A DNA stretch of 64,000 nt from Metabacillus bambusae (GTDB lineage: Bacteria; Bacillota; Bacilli; Bacillales; Bacillaceae): positions 53,241-117,240 of the forward strand of contig NZ_JAGDEL010000021.1 in NCBI RefSeq assembly GCF_017497975.1, written 5' to 3'. Below, in pieces: positions 28,890-38,306 of this stretch. The notes beneath the pieces are model-generated. The model did not search any database, had not been told where the DNA came from, and saw nothing but the letters and a program-made list of their open reading frames with translations. Both the position numbers and the translations under genes were made by a program. Positions within the stretch are counted from its first letter, which is position 1. Each line of letters opens with the position of its first letter.

Positions 28890-29059
28890 TACTAAGGAAA
28901 TAATAAAATTCTTGTACTGCGGATAAGCGCTTTGACATCCAGCTCCAGCGCCTAGCCCCTCGAGGTCATAAGCTAATTTAGAATTGAAGGCAAAGAACGC
29001 CTTCTATTCTAAATCATCTTATTTGCCCGAGGCTGAACAAGGCGCTTGCGCTTTTGTTC
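28890..29059 (+). repeat. Family A intergenic hairpin repeat, long copy 3
   Basis: Same architecture as copy 2, with an identical core from AGCTCCAGCGCCTAGCCCC through the AATTTAGAATTGAAGGC/GCCTTCTATTCTAAAT inner hairpin. Ends CAAGGCGCTTGCGCTTTTG. Lies between convergent pheT and rnhC and abuts the rnhC stop codon, exactly as copy 2 does with sspI. Confidence 0.88.
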
Positions 29060-30007
29060 TTATTTTTTCGCTAACTTCATTGCTTTTTCAGTATTAGCAA
29101 AATGTTTTTTAGTGATAGTAGATAAAAACTGACTTCCGCTTTTTTTTATAATCTTAGCAGCTGCTACATCAACCTGTGCTCCTGCTCCTTTTGGAATCGT
29201 AACTCCGACTTTTTCAGATAAACGCTCAAATTCTTTTACAAAGGAATATCTTGCAATAATCGATGCAGCGGCAACTGCCAAGTGTACGCCTTCAGCTTTT
29301 GTTGAGAAATAAATGTTCTCTTTTACAACTTTTTTTCCCTGCAGGTGTTTAAAATAAATGAGTGGATCAACAAATTGATCAATTAATAATCCATCAGGTT
29401 TTTCAGGAGCTATTTTCTCAAGGAGTTTGTTGATCGCTTGATTATGTAATAAGGCTTTCATTTTTCCCTGTGTCATGCCTTGCTGTTGAAGCTCATTGTA
29501 TTTTTCGTTATGAAGCACGAGTAGGCTGTATGGAATTGTATTAATTAGATCCTTAGCAATCGCTATAATTTGCGGATCTTTAAGATTTTTAGAATCTTTA
29601 ACTCCGAGCTCTTGTAGTAAAGGGATTTGTTCTTTTTTAACATAAGCAGCAACAACTGTAATTGGACCAAAAAAGTCGCCGGTCCCAACTTCATCAGAAC
29701 CAATAATCGATAAACTTGAAATATTGGTAGGTGGTTTAAATTCGGTTGGAGTTTTGCTAGAAGAAGATAGTGCAGGTTTCTTCATAGTTTGAGTTCGAGT
29801 TCCCCATCTTGAAGCCTCAGCTTCTGCTGTCCCACCTTGAAATAAAACCTTTCCAGATTTATAAGCTGTAATGGTACAGCCGTTTGCTTTTGCAGAAAAA
29901 ACGGCACCAGGTGGTATTTTGTCCGTTTTATTAGCTACATAATGAGCTTCCATTTGTTTTATAGTAGCTAAATTTACCTTAATTACTGAATTTGCCAATG
30001 GAGACAT
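29060..30007 (-). CDS. rnhC: Ribonuclease HIII
   Basis: Cleaves RNA in RNA-DNA hybrids, removing R-loops and primers. N-terminal TBP-like substrate-binding domain (KANGCTITAYKSGKVLFQGG) followed by the RNase H core: SIIGSDEVGTGDFFGPITVV (catalytic Asp-Glu), VKDSKNL, and AAASIIARYSFVKEF. 315 aa, typical of RNase HIII rather than HII. Divergent from zapA, as in B. subtilis. Confidence 0.96.
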   Translation of the reverse strand: MSPLANSVIKVNLATIKQMEAHYVANKTDKIPPGAVFSAKANGCTITAYKSGKVLFQGGTAEAEASRWGTRTQTMKKPALSSSSKTPTEFKPPTNISSLSIIGSDEVGTGDFFGPITVVAAYVKKEQIPLLQELGVKDSKNLKDPQIIAIAKDLINTIPYSLLVLHNEKYNELQQQGMTQGKMKALLHNQAINKLLEKIAPEKPDGLLIDQFVDPLIYFKHLQGKKVVKENIYFSTKAEGVHLAVAAASIIARYSFVKEFERLSEKVGVTIPKGAGAQVDVAAAKIIKKSGSQFLSTITKKHFANTEKAMKLAKK

Positions 30008-30121
30008 CCTTTCGCTTTACATATTTATACAAAGTGTTTGTAAAAATTGAACTTCTTCCCATATCCTTTAGTCTCATGTTATGATAGTGAATAGGATTTG
30101 CAAGAAATGGAGGATTTATCG

Positions 30122-30379
30122 TTGTCAAATCGCCCTAAATCGAAAACGATAGTAGATATATATGGTCAACGATTTTCAATTGTAGGTACAGAGAGCACAA
30201 GTCATATTCGTGCAGTTGCTTCAATTGTTGATGATAAAATGCGAGAGATTAATAGTAAGAACCCTTCTCTTGATATAAATAAACTTGCTGTATTAACAGC
30301 AGTAAATATAGTTCATGACTATTTAAAGTTAAAAGAAGATTATGAAAAACTAGAGAAACAAATCATAGAAAAGGATTGA
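30122..30379 (+). CDS. zapA: Cell division protein ZapA
   Basis: FtsZ-ring-associated protein that promotes bundling of FtsZ. 85 aa from TTG 30122, with GGAGG nine bases upstream; the frame is open to 30098 but that start lacks support. Core motifs [40 protein letters not shown] and [11 protein letters not shown], with a C-terminal coiled coil ([10 protein letters not shown]). Followed after 9 bp by cvpA, the conserved zapA-cvpA pair. Confidence 0.95.
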   Translation: MSNRPKSKTIVDIYGQRFSIVGTESTSHIRAVASIVDDKMREINSKNPSLDINKLAVLTAVNIVHDYLKLKEDYEKLEKQIIEKD

Positions 30380-30388
30380 AGCATACAA

Positions 30389-30928
30389 ATGCTAGATTTA
30401 GTATTATTTATTATTCTATTATTCGGAATACTAGTTGGCCTAAAACGCGGTTTTATCCTGCAATTTGTTCATTTGACGGGATTTATCGTCGCATATATTG
30501 TAGCATACCAGTATTTCGATGATCTTGCACCGAAATTAAAGCTATGGGTTCCGTATCCTGTGACAAATGAGGGTCCGGCAATCCTTTCATTGATAAACGG
30601 TGATAATTTAGAGGGTGCATATTATCGTGCAGTTGCGTTCGTTATATTATTTATAGGTACAAAGATAGTTATGCAAATAATTGGTTCTATGTTAGATTTT
30701 GTTGCTTTATTACCAATTTTAAAACAATTAAATAGATGGGCAGGGTCAATTTTAGGTTTTCTAGAATCATACCTGTTGTTATTTATTTTCCTATTTATAG
30801 GAGCACTTATTCCAATACAACAACTTCAGGTAGTATTAGACCAATCAATGCTTGCTGATCTAATTGTAAATCATACTCCGTATTTTTCTAATAAAGTAAA
30901 TGAACTATGGATTCAGTACATGTCATAA
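30389..30928 (+). CDS. CvpA family membrane protein (YshB)
   Basis: 179 aa, four membrane segments (DLVLFIILLFGILVGLKRGF; LTGFIVAYIVAYQYF; AVAFVILFIGTKIVMQIIGS; ILGFLESYLLLFIFLFIGAL). The LKRGF and LNRWAGSILGFLESYLL motifs are typical of the CvpA/colicin V production family. Molecular role unknown; possibly envelope related. ATG follows AAGGATTGAAG. Terminator after the stop. Confidence 0.88.
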   Translation: MLDLVLFIILLFGILVGLKRGFILQFVHLTGFIVAYIVAYQYFDDLAPKLKLWVPYPVTNEGPAILSLINGDNLEGAYYRAVAFVILFIGTKIVMQIIGSMLDFVALLPILKQLNRWAGSILGFLESYLLLFIFLFIGALIPIQQLQVVLDQSMLADLIVNHTPYFSNKVNELWIQYMS

Positions 30929-30958
30929 CTTCTCTGCTTACTTAGAGAAGTTTTTTTC
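30928..30958 (+). terminator. Terminator after cvpA
   Basis: AACTTCTCT/AGAGAAGTT stem with T7; the stem starts at the stop codon. Confidence 0.88.
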
Positions 30959-30967
30959 TTTTACTTT

Positions 30968-31152
30968 GGCCCTGTTAAACTTGGTTGTTGTTGATTTCCG
31001 CTGCAGGCGTTCGTTTCCGCGGGCTGTCCGGGAGCCTCCTCGGTGCTTTGCACCTGCGTAAGTCTCCCTTAGACTCGCGCTCCCACAGGAGTCTCACACC
31101 CTCCGCTCCAATCAACAAAGTGCTAAAATCAACAGTGAGCTTTAACAGAGCC
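30968..31152 (-). repeat. MITE-like element, family B, long copy with 8-bp target duplication
   Basis: 185-bp non-coding element. Ends are inverted: GGCCCTGTTAAACTTGG at the left and, read from the right, GGCTCTGTTAAAGCTCACTG. Direct repeats TTTACTTT (30960-30967 and 31153-31160) flank it exactly, an 8-bp target duplication. GC-rich middle with nested short palindromes. The outer 40-50 bases at each end match the short copy at 1722 in reverse orientation. The end sequence and 8-bp duplication resemble IS6-type elements, but no transposase is present. Confidence 0.85.
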
Positions 31153-31244
31153 TTTACTTTATGAATGCTTTTAAAAAATTGTACTTTTCGTTTAATTATT
31201 TGTATCATTTTTATTAACATGCAATTAATAGTAGAGGTGAAAAA

Positions 31245-32969
31245 ATGGATATTCATAAAAAGGACGTAATTCGTTTATTGGAGAATATAGCAATACTAAT
31301 GGAACTAAAGGGAGAAAATCCGTTTAAAATATCAGCGTTTCGAAAAGCAGCGAATGCATTAGAGACTGATGACAGAAGTTTAGCTTTAATTGATGATTTT
31401 ACAAAGATTTCTGGTATCGGCAAAGGGACATCAGCAGTTATAAAGGAATATGTAGAAACCGGAAAGTCAGAAATGCTGGATGAACTAAATGAAGAGGTAC
31501 CAGCTGGACTATTACCAATGTTAAAACTACCTGGTTTAGGTGGAAAAAAAATTGCTAAGCTATACAAGGAATTACATATAGATAGTGTTGAAGCATTGAA
31601 ACAGGCTTGCGAGGAAAATAAAATTCAAGCATTAGCTGGCTTTGGGAAAAAATCTGAAGAAAAGATTTTAGCAGCGATTGCAGAAATGGGGAGTCGTCCT
31701 GAGCGTCTTTCATTAGCGTTCATGCTTCCAATAGCAGAAGAAATAGAGGCATACTTAGAGCAGTGTAAAGGCATAGAAAAGTTTTCAAAAGCTGGTAGTC
31801 TTCGCAGGATGAAAGAAACGATTAAGGACTTAGATTTCATCATTTCGACAAATGAGCCAGAAATGGTTAGAGATCAGCTTTTAGCGATGCCTTTTTTAAC
31901 TGATGTTATTGCAAGTGGTGATACAAAGGTTTCGGTCCAATTAAGCTATGACTATGAAGTGAGTGTGGACTTTCGCTTAGTAAAGCCTGCTGAATTTGCA
32001 ACCACCCTACATCATTTTACCGGTTCTAAGGATCATAATGTTAGAATGAGACAGCTGGCGAAAGAGCGAGGGGAAAAAATAAGTGAATACGGTGTGGAAA
32101 ATACTGAAACGAACGAAATCAAAACGTTTGCAACTGAAGCTGAATTTTATGAGTATTTTAATCTCCCACATTATGATCCAGAGATACGCGAGGATGGTTC
32201 AGAGGTAGATGTATTCAATAATAAAATGAAGCTCATACGATTAGACGATATAAAAGGTGATTTGCATATGCACTCAACCTGGAGTGATGGTGCTTTTACA
32301 ATTCGGGAAATGGTAGAGGAGTGTCGCAAAAAAGGTTATAGCTATATTGCGATTACAGATCACTCTCAATACTTAAAGGTAGCAAATGGATTAACACCCG
32401 AGCGGTTACGAGCACAGCGAGCAGAAATTCATGCGTTAAATGATGAATATGATGATATTACCATCCTTGCAGGAGTAGAGATGGATATTTTGCCAGATGC
32501 TACATTAGATTATGATGATGAGCTATTAAGTGAGATGGATCTTGTTATTGCATCGATTCATTCAAGCTTTTCTGGGTCACAAGAAGTGATTATGAATCGT
32601 TTAAAAACCGCATTGGAAAATCAGCATGTTGACATTATTGCTCATCCAACAGGTCGTCTAATTGGAAAGCGAAAGGGCTATGATGTAGATGTGGATATGC
32701 TAATACAATTAGCAAAAGAAACCGATACTGCCTTAGAGTTAAATGCCAATCCTAATCGACTAGATTTAAGTGCTGAACATGTCAGAAAGGCACAAGAAGC
32801 AGGTGTAAAGCTTGTTATCAATACAGACGCGCATAATAAAGAAATGCTTGAGCATATGATAATTGGCGTATCGACTGCGAAAAAAGGCTGGATTGAAAGT
32901 GACAATGTGATAAATACTTGGGAAATTGATAAGCTACGAGCATTTTTAAATAGGCATCATAAAGAATAA
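31245..32969 (+). CDS. polX: DNA polymerase/3'-5' exonuclease PolX
   Basis: Family X polymerase for gap-filling repair, with its own PHP-type exonuclease. N-terminal helix-hairpin-helix 8-kDa domain (KISGIGKGTSAVIKEYV), polymerase beta-like palm with DLDFIISTNEPE and VDFRLV, and a C-terminal PHP domain (IKGDLHMHSTWSDGAFTIREM, AITDHSQYLKVANGL, AGVEMDIL, IIAHPTGRL, VINTDAHNKEML) holding metal-binding His/Asp residues. 574 aa, standard. GAGGTG before ATG. Upstream of mutS2, as in B. subtilis (yshC-mutSB). Confidence 0.96.
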   Translation: MDIHKKDVIRLLENIAILMELKGENPFKISAFRKAANALETDDRSLALIDDFTKISGIGKGTSAVIKEYVETGKSEMLDELNEEVPAGLLPMLKLPGLGGKKIAKLYKELHIDSVEALKQACEENKIQALAGFGKKSEEKILAAIAEMGSRPERLSLAFMLPIAEEIEAYLEQCKGIEKFSKAGSLRRMKETIKDLDFIISTNEPEMVRDQLLAMPFLTDVIASGDTKVSVQLSYDYEVSVDFRLVKPAEFATTLHHFTGSKDHNVRMRQLAKERGEKISEYGVENTETNEIKTFATEAEFYEYFNLPHYDPEIREDGSEVDVFNNKMKLIRLDDIKGDLHMHSTWSDGAFTIREMVEECRKKGYSYIAITDHSQYLKVANGLTPERLRAQRAEIHALNDEYDDITILAGVEMDILPDATLDYDDELLSEMDLVIASIHSSFSGSQEVIMNRLKTALENQHVDIIAHPTGRLIGKRKGYDVDVDMLIQLAKETDTALELNANPNRLDLSAEHVRKAQEAGVKLVINTDAHNKEMLEHMIIGVSTAKKGWIESDNVINTWEIDKLRAFLNRHHKE

Positions 32970-32989
32970 TTCAGTTAGAAAACGATTTG

Positions 32990-33018
32990 CATGATCAAGG
33001 CGTTTGCGCTTTTCTAAA
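32990..33018 (+). repeat. Family A repeat fragment after polX
   Basis: GATCAAGGCGTTTGCGCTTTTC is the right-hand tail of the family A repeat without its left part; it lies just before a full copy. Confidence 0.55.
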
Positions 33019-33019
33019 C

Positions 33020-33178
33020 AGTTAAGAAAGCATAAAATTTTATACTTAGTTTTGGTGTCTAGCTCCAGCGCCTAGCCCCTCCAGGTCATAAGCCACAAAT
33101 GAATTGAAGACAAAGAACGTCTTCTATTCAATTGCGTCTTATTGCCCGGGGCTGAACAAGGCGCTTGCGCTTTTCTAA
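33020..33178 (+). repeat. Family A intergenic hairpin repeat, long copy 4
   Basis: GTGTCTAGCTCCAGCGCCTA to AACAAGGCGCTTGCGCTTTT. Inner stem GAATTGAAGAC-AAAGAAC-GTCTTCTATTC shows paired changes relative to copies 2 and 3 (AAGGC/GCCTT becomes AAGAC/GTCTT), so pairing is kept while sequence drifts. It ends 17 bp before the mutS2 start. Confidence 0.88.
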
Positions 33179-33194
33179 TTAGGAGGTTTAAGGT

Positions 33195-35555
33195 TTGCAG
33201 CAGAAAGTATTTCATGTATTAGAATTTGAAAAAGTTAAAGTGCAGCTTGTTAAGCATGCATCTTCCTCATTAGGGAAAGAAAAAGCAAAAGCGTTAATAC
33301 CCTCAAGTCATTATGAAGAAGTGATAACAGCTCAAGAGCAGACAGATGAGGCTTCAAAGGTGTTACGCTTAAAAGGCAATGCACCACTTGGTGGATTAGT
33401 GGATGTTAGAGCAACCGTTAAGCGTGCAAAAATCGGAGGTTTACTAAGTGCTTCTGAATTAATCGAAGTGGCCGGAACACTTTATGCTGGGCGAAATATG
33501 AAACGCTTTATTGAAAAAATGGTTGAAGAAGATATTGAATTACACCACTTACCACAGCTTGCTGAAAAAATTGTTCTTTTAATAGACCTTGAAAAAAGCA
33601 TCTCACAATGTATCGATGATAATGGTTATGTTTTAGATAGTGCAAGTGACACATTAAAGGGCATTCGTCAGCAGCTTCGCACAACAGAAGCAAGAGTTAG
33701 AGATAAGTTGGAATCAATGATTCGTTCATCTTCTGCTACAAAAATGCTTTCTGATGCCATTATTACGATAAGAAATGATCGCTTTGTTTTACCAGTTAAA
33801 CAGGAATATCGTGGTTCATATGGGGGAATTGTACATGATCAATCAAGCTCAGGTGCTACACTTTTTATTGAACCACAGGTGATCGTTGATATGAATAACA
33901 TCCTACAACAAGCAAAAGTTAAGGAAAAGGTTGAAATTGAACGGATTTTAAGGCTTTTATCTGAAGAGGTTGCTGAGAATAGTCAAGATATTTTACAAAA
34001 TGTTTATTGCTTAGCAGAAATGGATTTCATGTTTACGAAGGCAAGATATGCAAAACAAATTAAAGGAATTAAGCCTGCTGTCAATAACAAGGGTGTTGTA
34101 CGAATGTTTAAGGCACGGCATCCACTTTTACCCGAAGATGAGGTTGTTCCAAACGATATTGAGCTTGGAACAGACTTTACAACAATCGTGATCACAGGTC
34201 CAAATACAGGTGGTAAAACAGTTGCGTTAAAAACGTTGGGTCTATGTACATTAATGGCACAGGCTGGCTTGCAAATTCCAGTTCTTGATGGTTCTGAAAT
34301 CGCTGTGTTCGATGCTGTTTATGCTGATATTGGTGATGAACAATCAATCGAGCAGAGCTTGAGTACGTTTTCATCGCATATGGTTAATATTGTTGATATT
34401 CTTGATAAGGTTGATGAAAAAAGCTTAGTGCTTTTTGATGAACTTGGAGCAGGTACCGATCCTCAGGAAGGTGCAGCACTAGCTATTTCAATCCTTGATG
34501 AAGTATATAACAGAGGAGCACGGGTTGTTGCGACCACTCATTATCCTGAGCTTAAGGCATATGGATATAATCGAACTGGTGTTATCAATGCAAGCGTTGA
34601 GTTTGATATTACAACATTAAGTCCTACTTATAAGCTATTAATTGGTGTACCTGGTCGGAGTAATGCATTTGAAATTTCAAAGAGACTGGGCTTGCAAGAA
34701 CATGTCATAAATATGGCAAGGGCGCAAATGAGTGATGAACGTAATGAGGTAGATACGATGATTGCTTCATTAGAAACTAGTAAAAAATCAGCTGAGCATG
34801 AGTTGATCGAAGCGGAAAAAATTCGCAAGGAAGCTGAACAGCTTCATAAAGAGCTCCAACAACAAATTATTGAGTTTAATCAGGAACGTGATGCTTTGTA
34901 TGAAAAAGCAGAACGCAAAGCTGAAGAAAAGGTTGAGGAAGCACGCCAAGAAGCAGAAAAGATTATCCATGAATTAAGGAAGTTAAGAAAAGATCACAAT
35001 GCACAAGTAAAAGAGCATGAGCTCATTGATGCAAGAAAACGCTTGGAGGATGTAATTCCAGCATTTGAGAAAAGCAAAAAAGTTGAAAAGAGAGAACCAG
35101 CAAAGCAATCCTTTTTACCTGGGGATGAAGTAAAAGTGATAAGCTTTGACCAAAAAGGTCATTTAATTGAAAAAGTAAGTGATAATGAGTGGCAGGTTCA
35201 AATGGGCATCATGAAAATGAAAGTAAAAGAAAAAGATCTTCAATATATAAAGAGACCAAAACAAGAGGTGCATGAAAGACCTTTAGCAACAGTGAAAGGA
35301 AAGGATTATCATGTTTCTCTTGAATTAGATTTACGTGGTGAACGCTTTGAAAATGCACTACTTAGAGTAGAAAAATACCTAGACGATGCTGTATTAGCTG
35401 GTTACCCTAGAGTATCTATTATTCATGGTAAAGGTACAGGAGCTCTTAGGACAGGTGTAAAAGAATTACTCAAAAGCCATCGAAGTGTTAAAAACACCCG
35501 ATTTGGAGAAGCAGGTGAAGGTGGGTCTGGAGTAACCATTGTCGAACTCAAATAG
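33195..35555 (+). CDS. mutS2: MutS2 family ATPase/endonuclease
   Basis: MutS-related protein without mismatch-recognition domain; implicated in suppressing recombination and in rescue of collided ribosomes in Bacillus. Helical clamp region, ATPase with Walker [29 protein letters not shown] [17 protein letters not shown], Walker [21 protein letters not shown], then a long coiled coil, and a C-terminal Smr nuclease domain ([38 protein letters not shown]). 786 aa. Start is TTG 33195 with AGGAGG upstream, placed next to a family A repeat. Confidence 0.96.
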   Translation: MQQKVFHVLEFEKVKVQLVKHASSSLGKEKAKALIPSSHYEEVITAQEQTDEASKVLRLKGNAPLGGLVDVRATVKRAKIGGLLSASELIEVAGTLYAGRNMKRFIEKMVEEDIELHHLPQLAEKIVLLIDLEKSISQCIDDNGYVLDSASDTLKGIRQQLRTTEARVRDKLESMIRSSSATKMLSDAIITIRNDRFVLPVKQEYRGSYGGIVHDQSSSGATLFIEPQVIVDMNNILQQAKVKEKVEIERILRLLSEEVAENSQDILQNVYCLAEMDFMFTKARYAKQIKGIKPAVNNKGVVRMFKARHPLLPEDEVVPNDIELGTDFTTIVITGPNTGGKTVALKTLGLCTLMAQAGLQIPVLDGSEIAVFDAVYADIGDEQSIEQSLSTFSSHMVNIVDILDKVDEKSLVLFDELGAGTDPQEGAALAISILDEVYNRGARVVATTHYPELKAYGYNRTGVINASVEFDITTLSPTYKLLIGVPGRSNAFEISKRLGLQEHVINMARAQMSDERNEVDTMIASLETSKKSAEHELIEAEKIRKEAEQLHKELQQQIIEFNQERDALYEKAERKAEEKVEEARQEAEKIIHELRKLRKDHNAQVKEHELIDARKRLEDVIPAFEKSKKVEKREPAKQSFLPGDEVKVISFDQKGHLIEKVSDNEWQVQMGIMKMKVKEKDLQYIKRPKQEVHERPLATVKGKDYHVSLELDLRGERFENALLRVEKYLDDAVLAGYPRVSIIHGKGTGALRTGVKELLKSHRSVKNTRFGEAGEGGSGVTIVELK

Positions 35556-35570
35556 CGGGGAGAAGATGTG

Positions 35571-35975
35571 ATGAAAGGATTCTGGGAAAATGAATTAGTC
35601 CAAATTGCTGCTTACTATAGTGTTGTAGTACTTTGTATTATTGTGTTTTTAACGATATTTGAACTTGTGACAAGATATAAAAATTGGGAAGAAATTCAAA
35701 ATGGAAATATGGCTGTAGCAATGGCAACAGGCGGAAAAATCTTTGGTATTGCAAATATTTTTAGATTTTCAATTAACCAACATGATAGCTTATTGGAAAT
35801 GATGGGATCTGGACTTTTTGGGTTTATTCTCCTGCTTTTAGGCTACTTTATTTATGAGTTTATGACACCAAAGTTCAGAATTGATGAAGAAATACAAAAG
35901 GACAATCGTGCGGTTGGCTTTATCTCACTAGTTATATCAGTGGGTTTATCGTTTGTCATTGGAGCAGGGATATAA
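35571..35975 (+). CDS. DUF350 membrane protein YshE
   Basis: 134 aa with four hydrophobic segments (QIAAYYSVVVLCIIVFLTIF; FGFILLLLGYFIYEFM; AVGFISLVISVGLSFVIGAG and a central one). AVAMATGGKIFGIANIFRFS is the conserved DUF350 motif, pairing with an acidic second half (DEEIQKDNRAVGF). Function unknown. GTG 35568 and ATG 35571 are adjacent; the ATG is preferred, with GGGGAGAAG upstream. It starts 13 bp after mutS2, as in B. subtilis. Confidence 0.85.
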   Translation: MKGFWENELVQIAAYYSVVVLCIIVFLTIFELVTRYKNWEEIQNGNMAVAMATGGKIFGIANIFRFSINQHDSLLEMMGSGLFGFILLLLGYFIYEFMTPKFRIDEEIQKDNRAVGFISLVISVGLSFVIGAGI

Positions 35976-35987
35976 GGAGAGTGTGAG

Positions 35988-36068
35988 TTGGAGACTTTAG
36001 CTAAAGTTTTGTTTGGGTTATGTGGGTTGTTTATTTTGATCGGGATTATTTATTTAGTGTTTTTTTAA
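35988..36068 (+). CDS. Putative 26-aa membrane peptide
   Basis: TTG start with AAGGAG eight bases upstream. The encoded peptide is METLAKVLFGLCGLFILIGI followed by IYLVFF: a short N-terminal polar stretch then one membrane helix. It follows the DUF350 gene by 12 bp and ends before a terminator, so it would be the last gene of the mutS2 operon. Too short to assign by similarity. Confidence 0.4.
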   Translation: METLAKVLFGLCGLFILIGIIYLVFF

Positions 36069-36125
36069 TATACCATTCGAAAAAAGCATCCAAAAGCTAA
36101 ATTGTAAATATAAATAAACTTATGT

Positions 36126-36157
36126 AGTCTGGCATGTAATTTGTCAGACTTTTTTCG
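36126..36157 (+). terminator. Terminator ending the mutS2 operon
   Basis: AGTCTG/CAGACT stem, 13-base loop, then T6. The rest of the 370-bp gap before lcfA is AT-rich; TATACT at 36268-36273 is a possible -10 box, but no clean -35 or full FadR box is visible. Confidence 0.75.
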
Positions 36158-36438
36158 TTTGCAAATTTCACCCAGTTTATATAAGGAAATATCACTTTTT
36201 AATACATAAAGGCTTGTCAAATATTATTTGAAAATATTTTATATTTCTGAAAATAAGAAAATCTGCTATACTTTCTTATATGAAGGTATAGGGGAAGAGT
36301 GACTCCGAACAAATACTCCAAATGAATACATTCCTATTTATAGATTTCTAGTCTACCCCCCTCTAAAAAAACAGAGTGTCGCACATCCATATAGCTGGTT
36401 CATTCTAAAAAGTATAGTCTAAGTAGGAGGAGAAGAAG

Positions 36439-38127
36439 ATGGAAATTCAAAAACCTTGGCTACATCATTATCCAACAGAAGTCCCTCACGAAATAACCAT
36501 TGATGAAAAACCGCTATACGAATATTTACAGCAGGCCGCAGATGAATTCCCAACAAAAACAGCCATTCATTTCCTGGGGAAAGAACTTTCTTATTCTGAA
36601 CTTTATAATCAATCCCTCAAGCTAGCTAACTATTTACAATCGCTTGGCTTACAAAAAGGCGATCGTGTGTCCATTATGTTACCAAACTGTCCACAAGCTG
36701 TTATTTCATATTATGGTGTGCTATTTGCAGGAGGGATCGTAGTTCAAACAAATCCACTTTATATGGAGAGAGAACTTGAATATCAGTTAAAGGATAGTAA
36801 GTCTACATTTATGCTAACCCTTGATTTACTATATCCGAAAGCTTCTAAAATGAAAGCGTTAACAAAATTAAAGCATATAATTGTTACAAGTATAAAAGAT
36901 TTTTTACCATTTCCTAAAAATCTTTTATACCCTTTTGTGCAAAAGAAGCAAAATCAAATAGTTGTAAAAGTTGAGCATCAAGGTGATACACATTTATTTA
37001 AGCAGATTATGTCTTTAGCTGAGCCAAATATAGATTTACCGGATATTAACCCCTCAGAGGATATTGCCTTACTTCAATATACGGGAGGGACAACGGGCTT
37101 TCCGAAGGGAGTCATGCTCTCGCATAAAAATATTGTTGCGAATACACAAATGTGTGCATCCTGGTTGTATAAATGTAGAAGAGGAGAAGAATCATTATTA
37201 GGAATCGTTCCATTTTTCCATGTTTATGGAATGACAATAGTAATGAATTTATCTGTAATGCAGGCATTTAAAATGATTCTCTTACCGAAATTTGATGCAA
37301 CAGATACATTAAAAACGATTGTGAAATTAAAACCTACTCTTTTTCCAGGTGCTCCAACCATTTATATAGCTTTATTAAATCATCCTGACATTCAAAAATA
37401 TGATCTTTCATCAATTGATTGCTGTATTAGTGGTTCAGCACCACTTCCAGTTGAAGTCCAAGAGCAATTTGAGAGAGTGACAGGTGGACGTCTAGTAGAA
37501 GGATACGGTTTGTCAGAAGCTTCTCCGGTAACACATGCAAACTTTTTATGGGATAAAAGAAAAACTGGTAGTATTGGTGTTCCATGGCCAAATACTGATG
37601 CAGCGATATTTTCGTATGAAAATGGCGGTGTCGCTGATACAAATGAGTTAGGGGAAATAATCATTCGTGGACCTCAAGTAATGAAGGGATACTGGAATAA
37701 TAAAGAGGAAACCGAAGCTATCCTTAAAAATGGTTGGTTGCTTACAGGTGATATTGGTTATATGGATGATGAAGGGTTTTTCTACGTTGTCGATCGTAAA
37801 AAGGATATGATCATTGCTGGTGGATATAATATTTATCCACGTGAAATAGAAGAAGTCCTATATGAACATGAAAAAGTTCAAGAAGTCGTTGTTGCAGGTA
37901 TTCCAGATCCTTATCGAGGTGAAACGGTAAAGGCTTATATTGTGTTAAAGGAGCATCAAGATGCAACAATAGAGGAATTTAATGAATATGCACGGAAGCA
38001 CCTAGCAGCGTACAAAGTACCTCGTATTTATGAGTTTAGAGATGAGTTACCAAAAACAGCGGTAGGAAAAATTTTGAGACGTGCATTAATAGAGGAAGAA
38101 AAGGAAAAATTGAAAGATGCGAAATGA
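36439..38127 (+). CDS. lcfA: Long-chain-fatty-acid--CoA ligase
   Basis: Activates fatty acids to acyl-CoA for beta-oxidation. Adenylate-forming enzyme: AMP-binding motif LLQYTGGTTGFPKGVMLSHKN (given here as its core YTGGTTGFPKG), VEGYGLSEASPVTH, and the C-terminal hinge motif WLLTGDIGYMDDEGFFYVVD with the catalytic Lys region PKTAVGKILRRAL. 562 aa. GGAGGAGAAGAAG precedes ATG. First gene of the fatty-acid degradation cluster lcfA-fadR-fadB-etfB-etfA, the same order as in B. subtilis. Confidence 0.95.
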   Translation: MEIQKPWLHHYPTEVPHEITIDEKPLYEYLQQAADEFPTKTAIHFLGKELSYSELYNQSLKLANYLQSLGLQKGDRVSIMLPNCPQAVISYYGVLFAGGIVVQTNPLYMERELEYQLKDSKSTFMLTLDLLYPKASKMKALTKLKHIIVTSIKDFLPFPKNLLYPFVQKKQNQIVVKVEHQGDTHLFKQIMSLAEPNIDLPDINPSEDIALLQYTGGTTGFPKGVMLSHKNIVANTQMCASWLYKCRRGEESLLGIVPFFHVYGMTIVMNLSVMQAFKMILLPKFDATDTLKTIVKLKPTLFPGAPTIYIALLNHPDIQKYDLSSIDCCISGSAPLPVEVQEQFERVTGGRLVEGYGLSEASPVTHANFLWDKRKTGSIGVPWPNTDAAIFSYENGGVADTNELGEIIIRGPQVMKGYWNNKEETEAILKNGWLLTGDIGYMDDEGFFYVVDRKKDMIIAGGYNIYPREIEEVLYEHEKVQEVVVAGIPDPYRGETVKAYIVLKEHQDATIEEFNEYARKHLAAYKVPRIYEFRDELPKTAVGKILRRALIEEEKEKLKDAK

Positions 38128-38164
38128 TATTTTTGTCCTTATTAATTTTAAGCAAAGAGTTGGC

Positions 38165-38189
38165 AGGTGGACTCCTATTGAGTCCACCT
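38165..38189 (+). terminator. Hairpin after lcfA
   Basis: AGGTGGACTC/GAGTCCACCT 10-bp perfect stem with a CTATT loop; weak T-tail (TCTAGTCTT). Confidence 0.65.
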
Positions 38190-38267
38190 CTAGTCTTACA
38201 ATGAAAAAGAAGAAAAATGATGAAATGAGGCTTGACATAATGAAGAGGAAAAATTAAGATTGAAACA

Positions 38268-38285
38268 TGAATGACTATTCATTCA
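38268..38285. promoter_or_regulatory. FadR operator
   Basis: TGAATGACTATTCATTCA: fits the B. subtilis FadR consensus TGAATGANTANTCATTCA at every defined position. It lies 21 bp before the fadR start, so FadR likely represses itself; long-chain acyl-CoA would release it. Confidence 0.88.
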
Positions 38286-38306
38286 TTCTCAGAAGGGGAG
38301 TCGACA

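Noticed and set aside
30975..31256. 93-codon minus-strand open frame before polX
   Set aside because: Runs through the family B MITE-like repeat; no ribosome site or recognisable protein.
36316..36333. FadR operator upstream of lcfA
   Set aside because: AATGAATACATTCC has only half-site resemblance; the full palindrome seen before fadR is absent.
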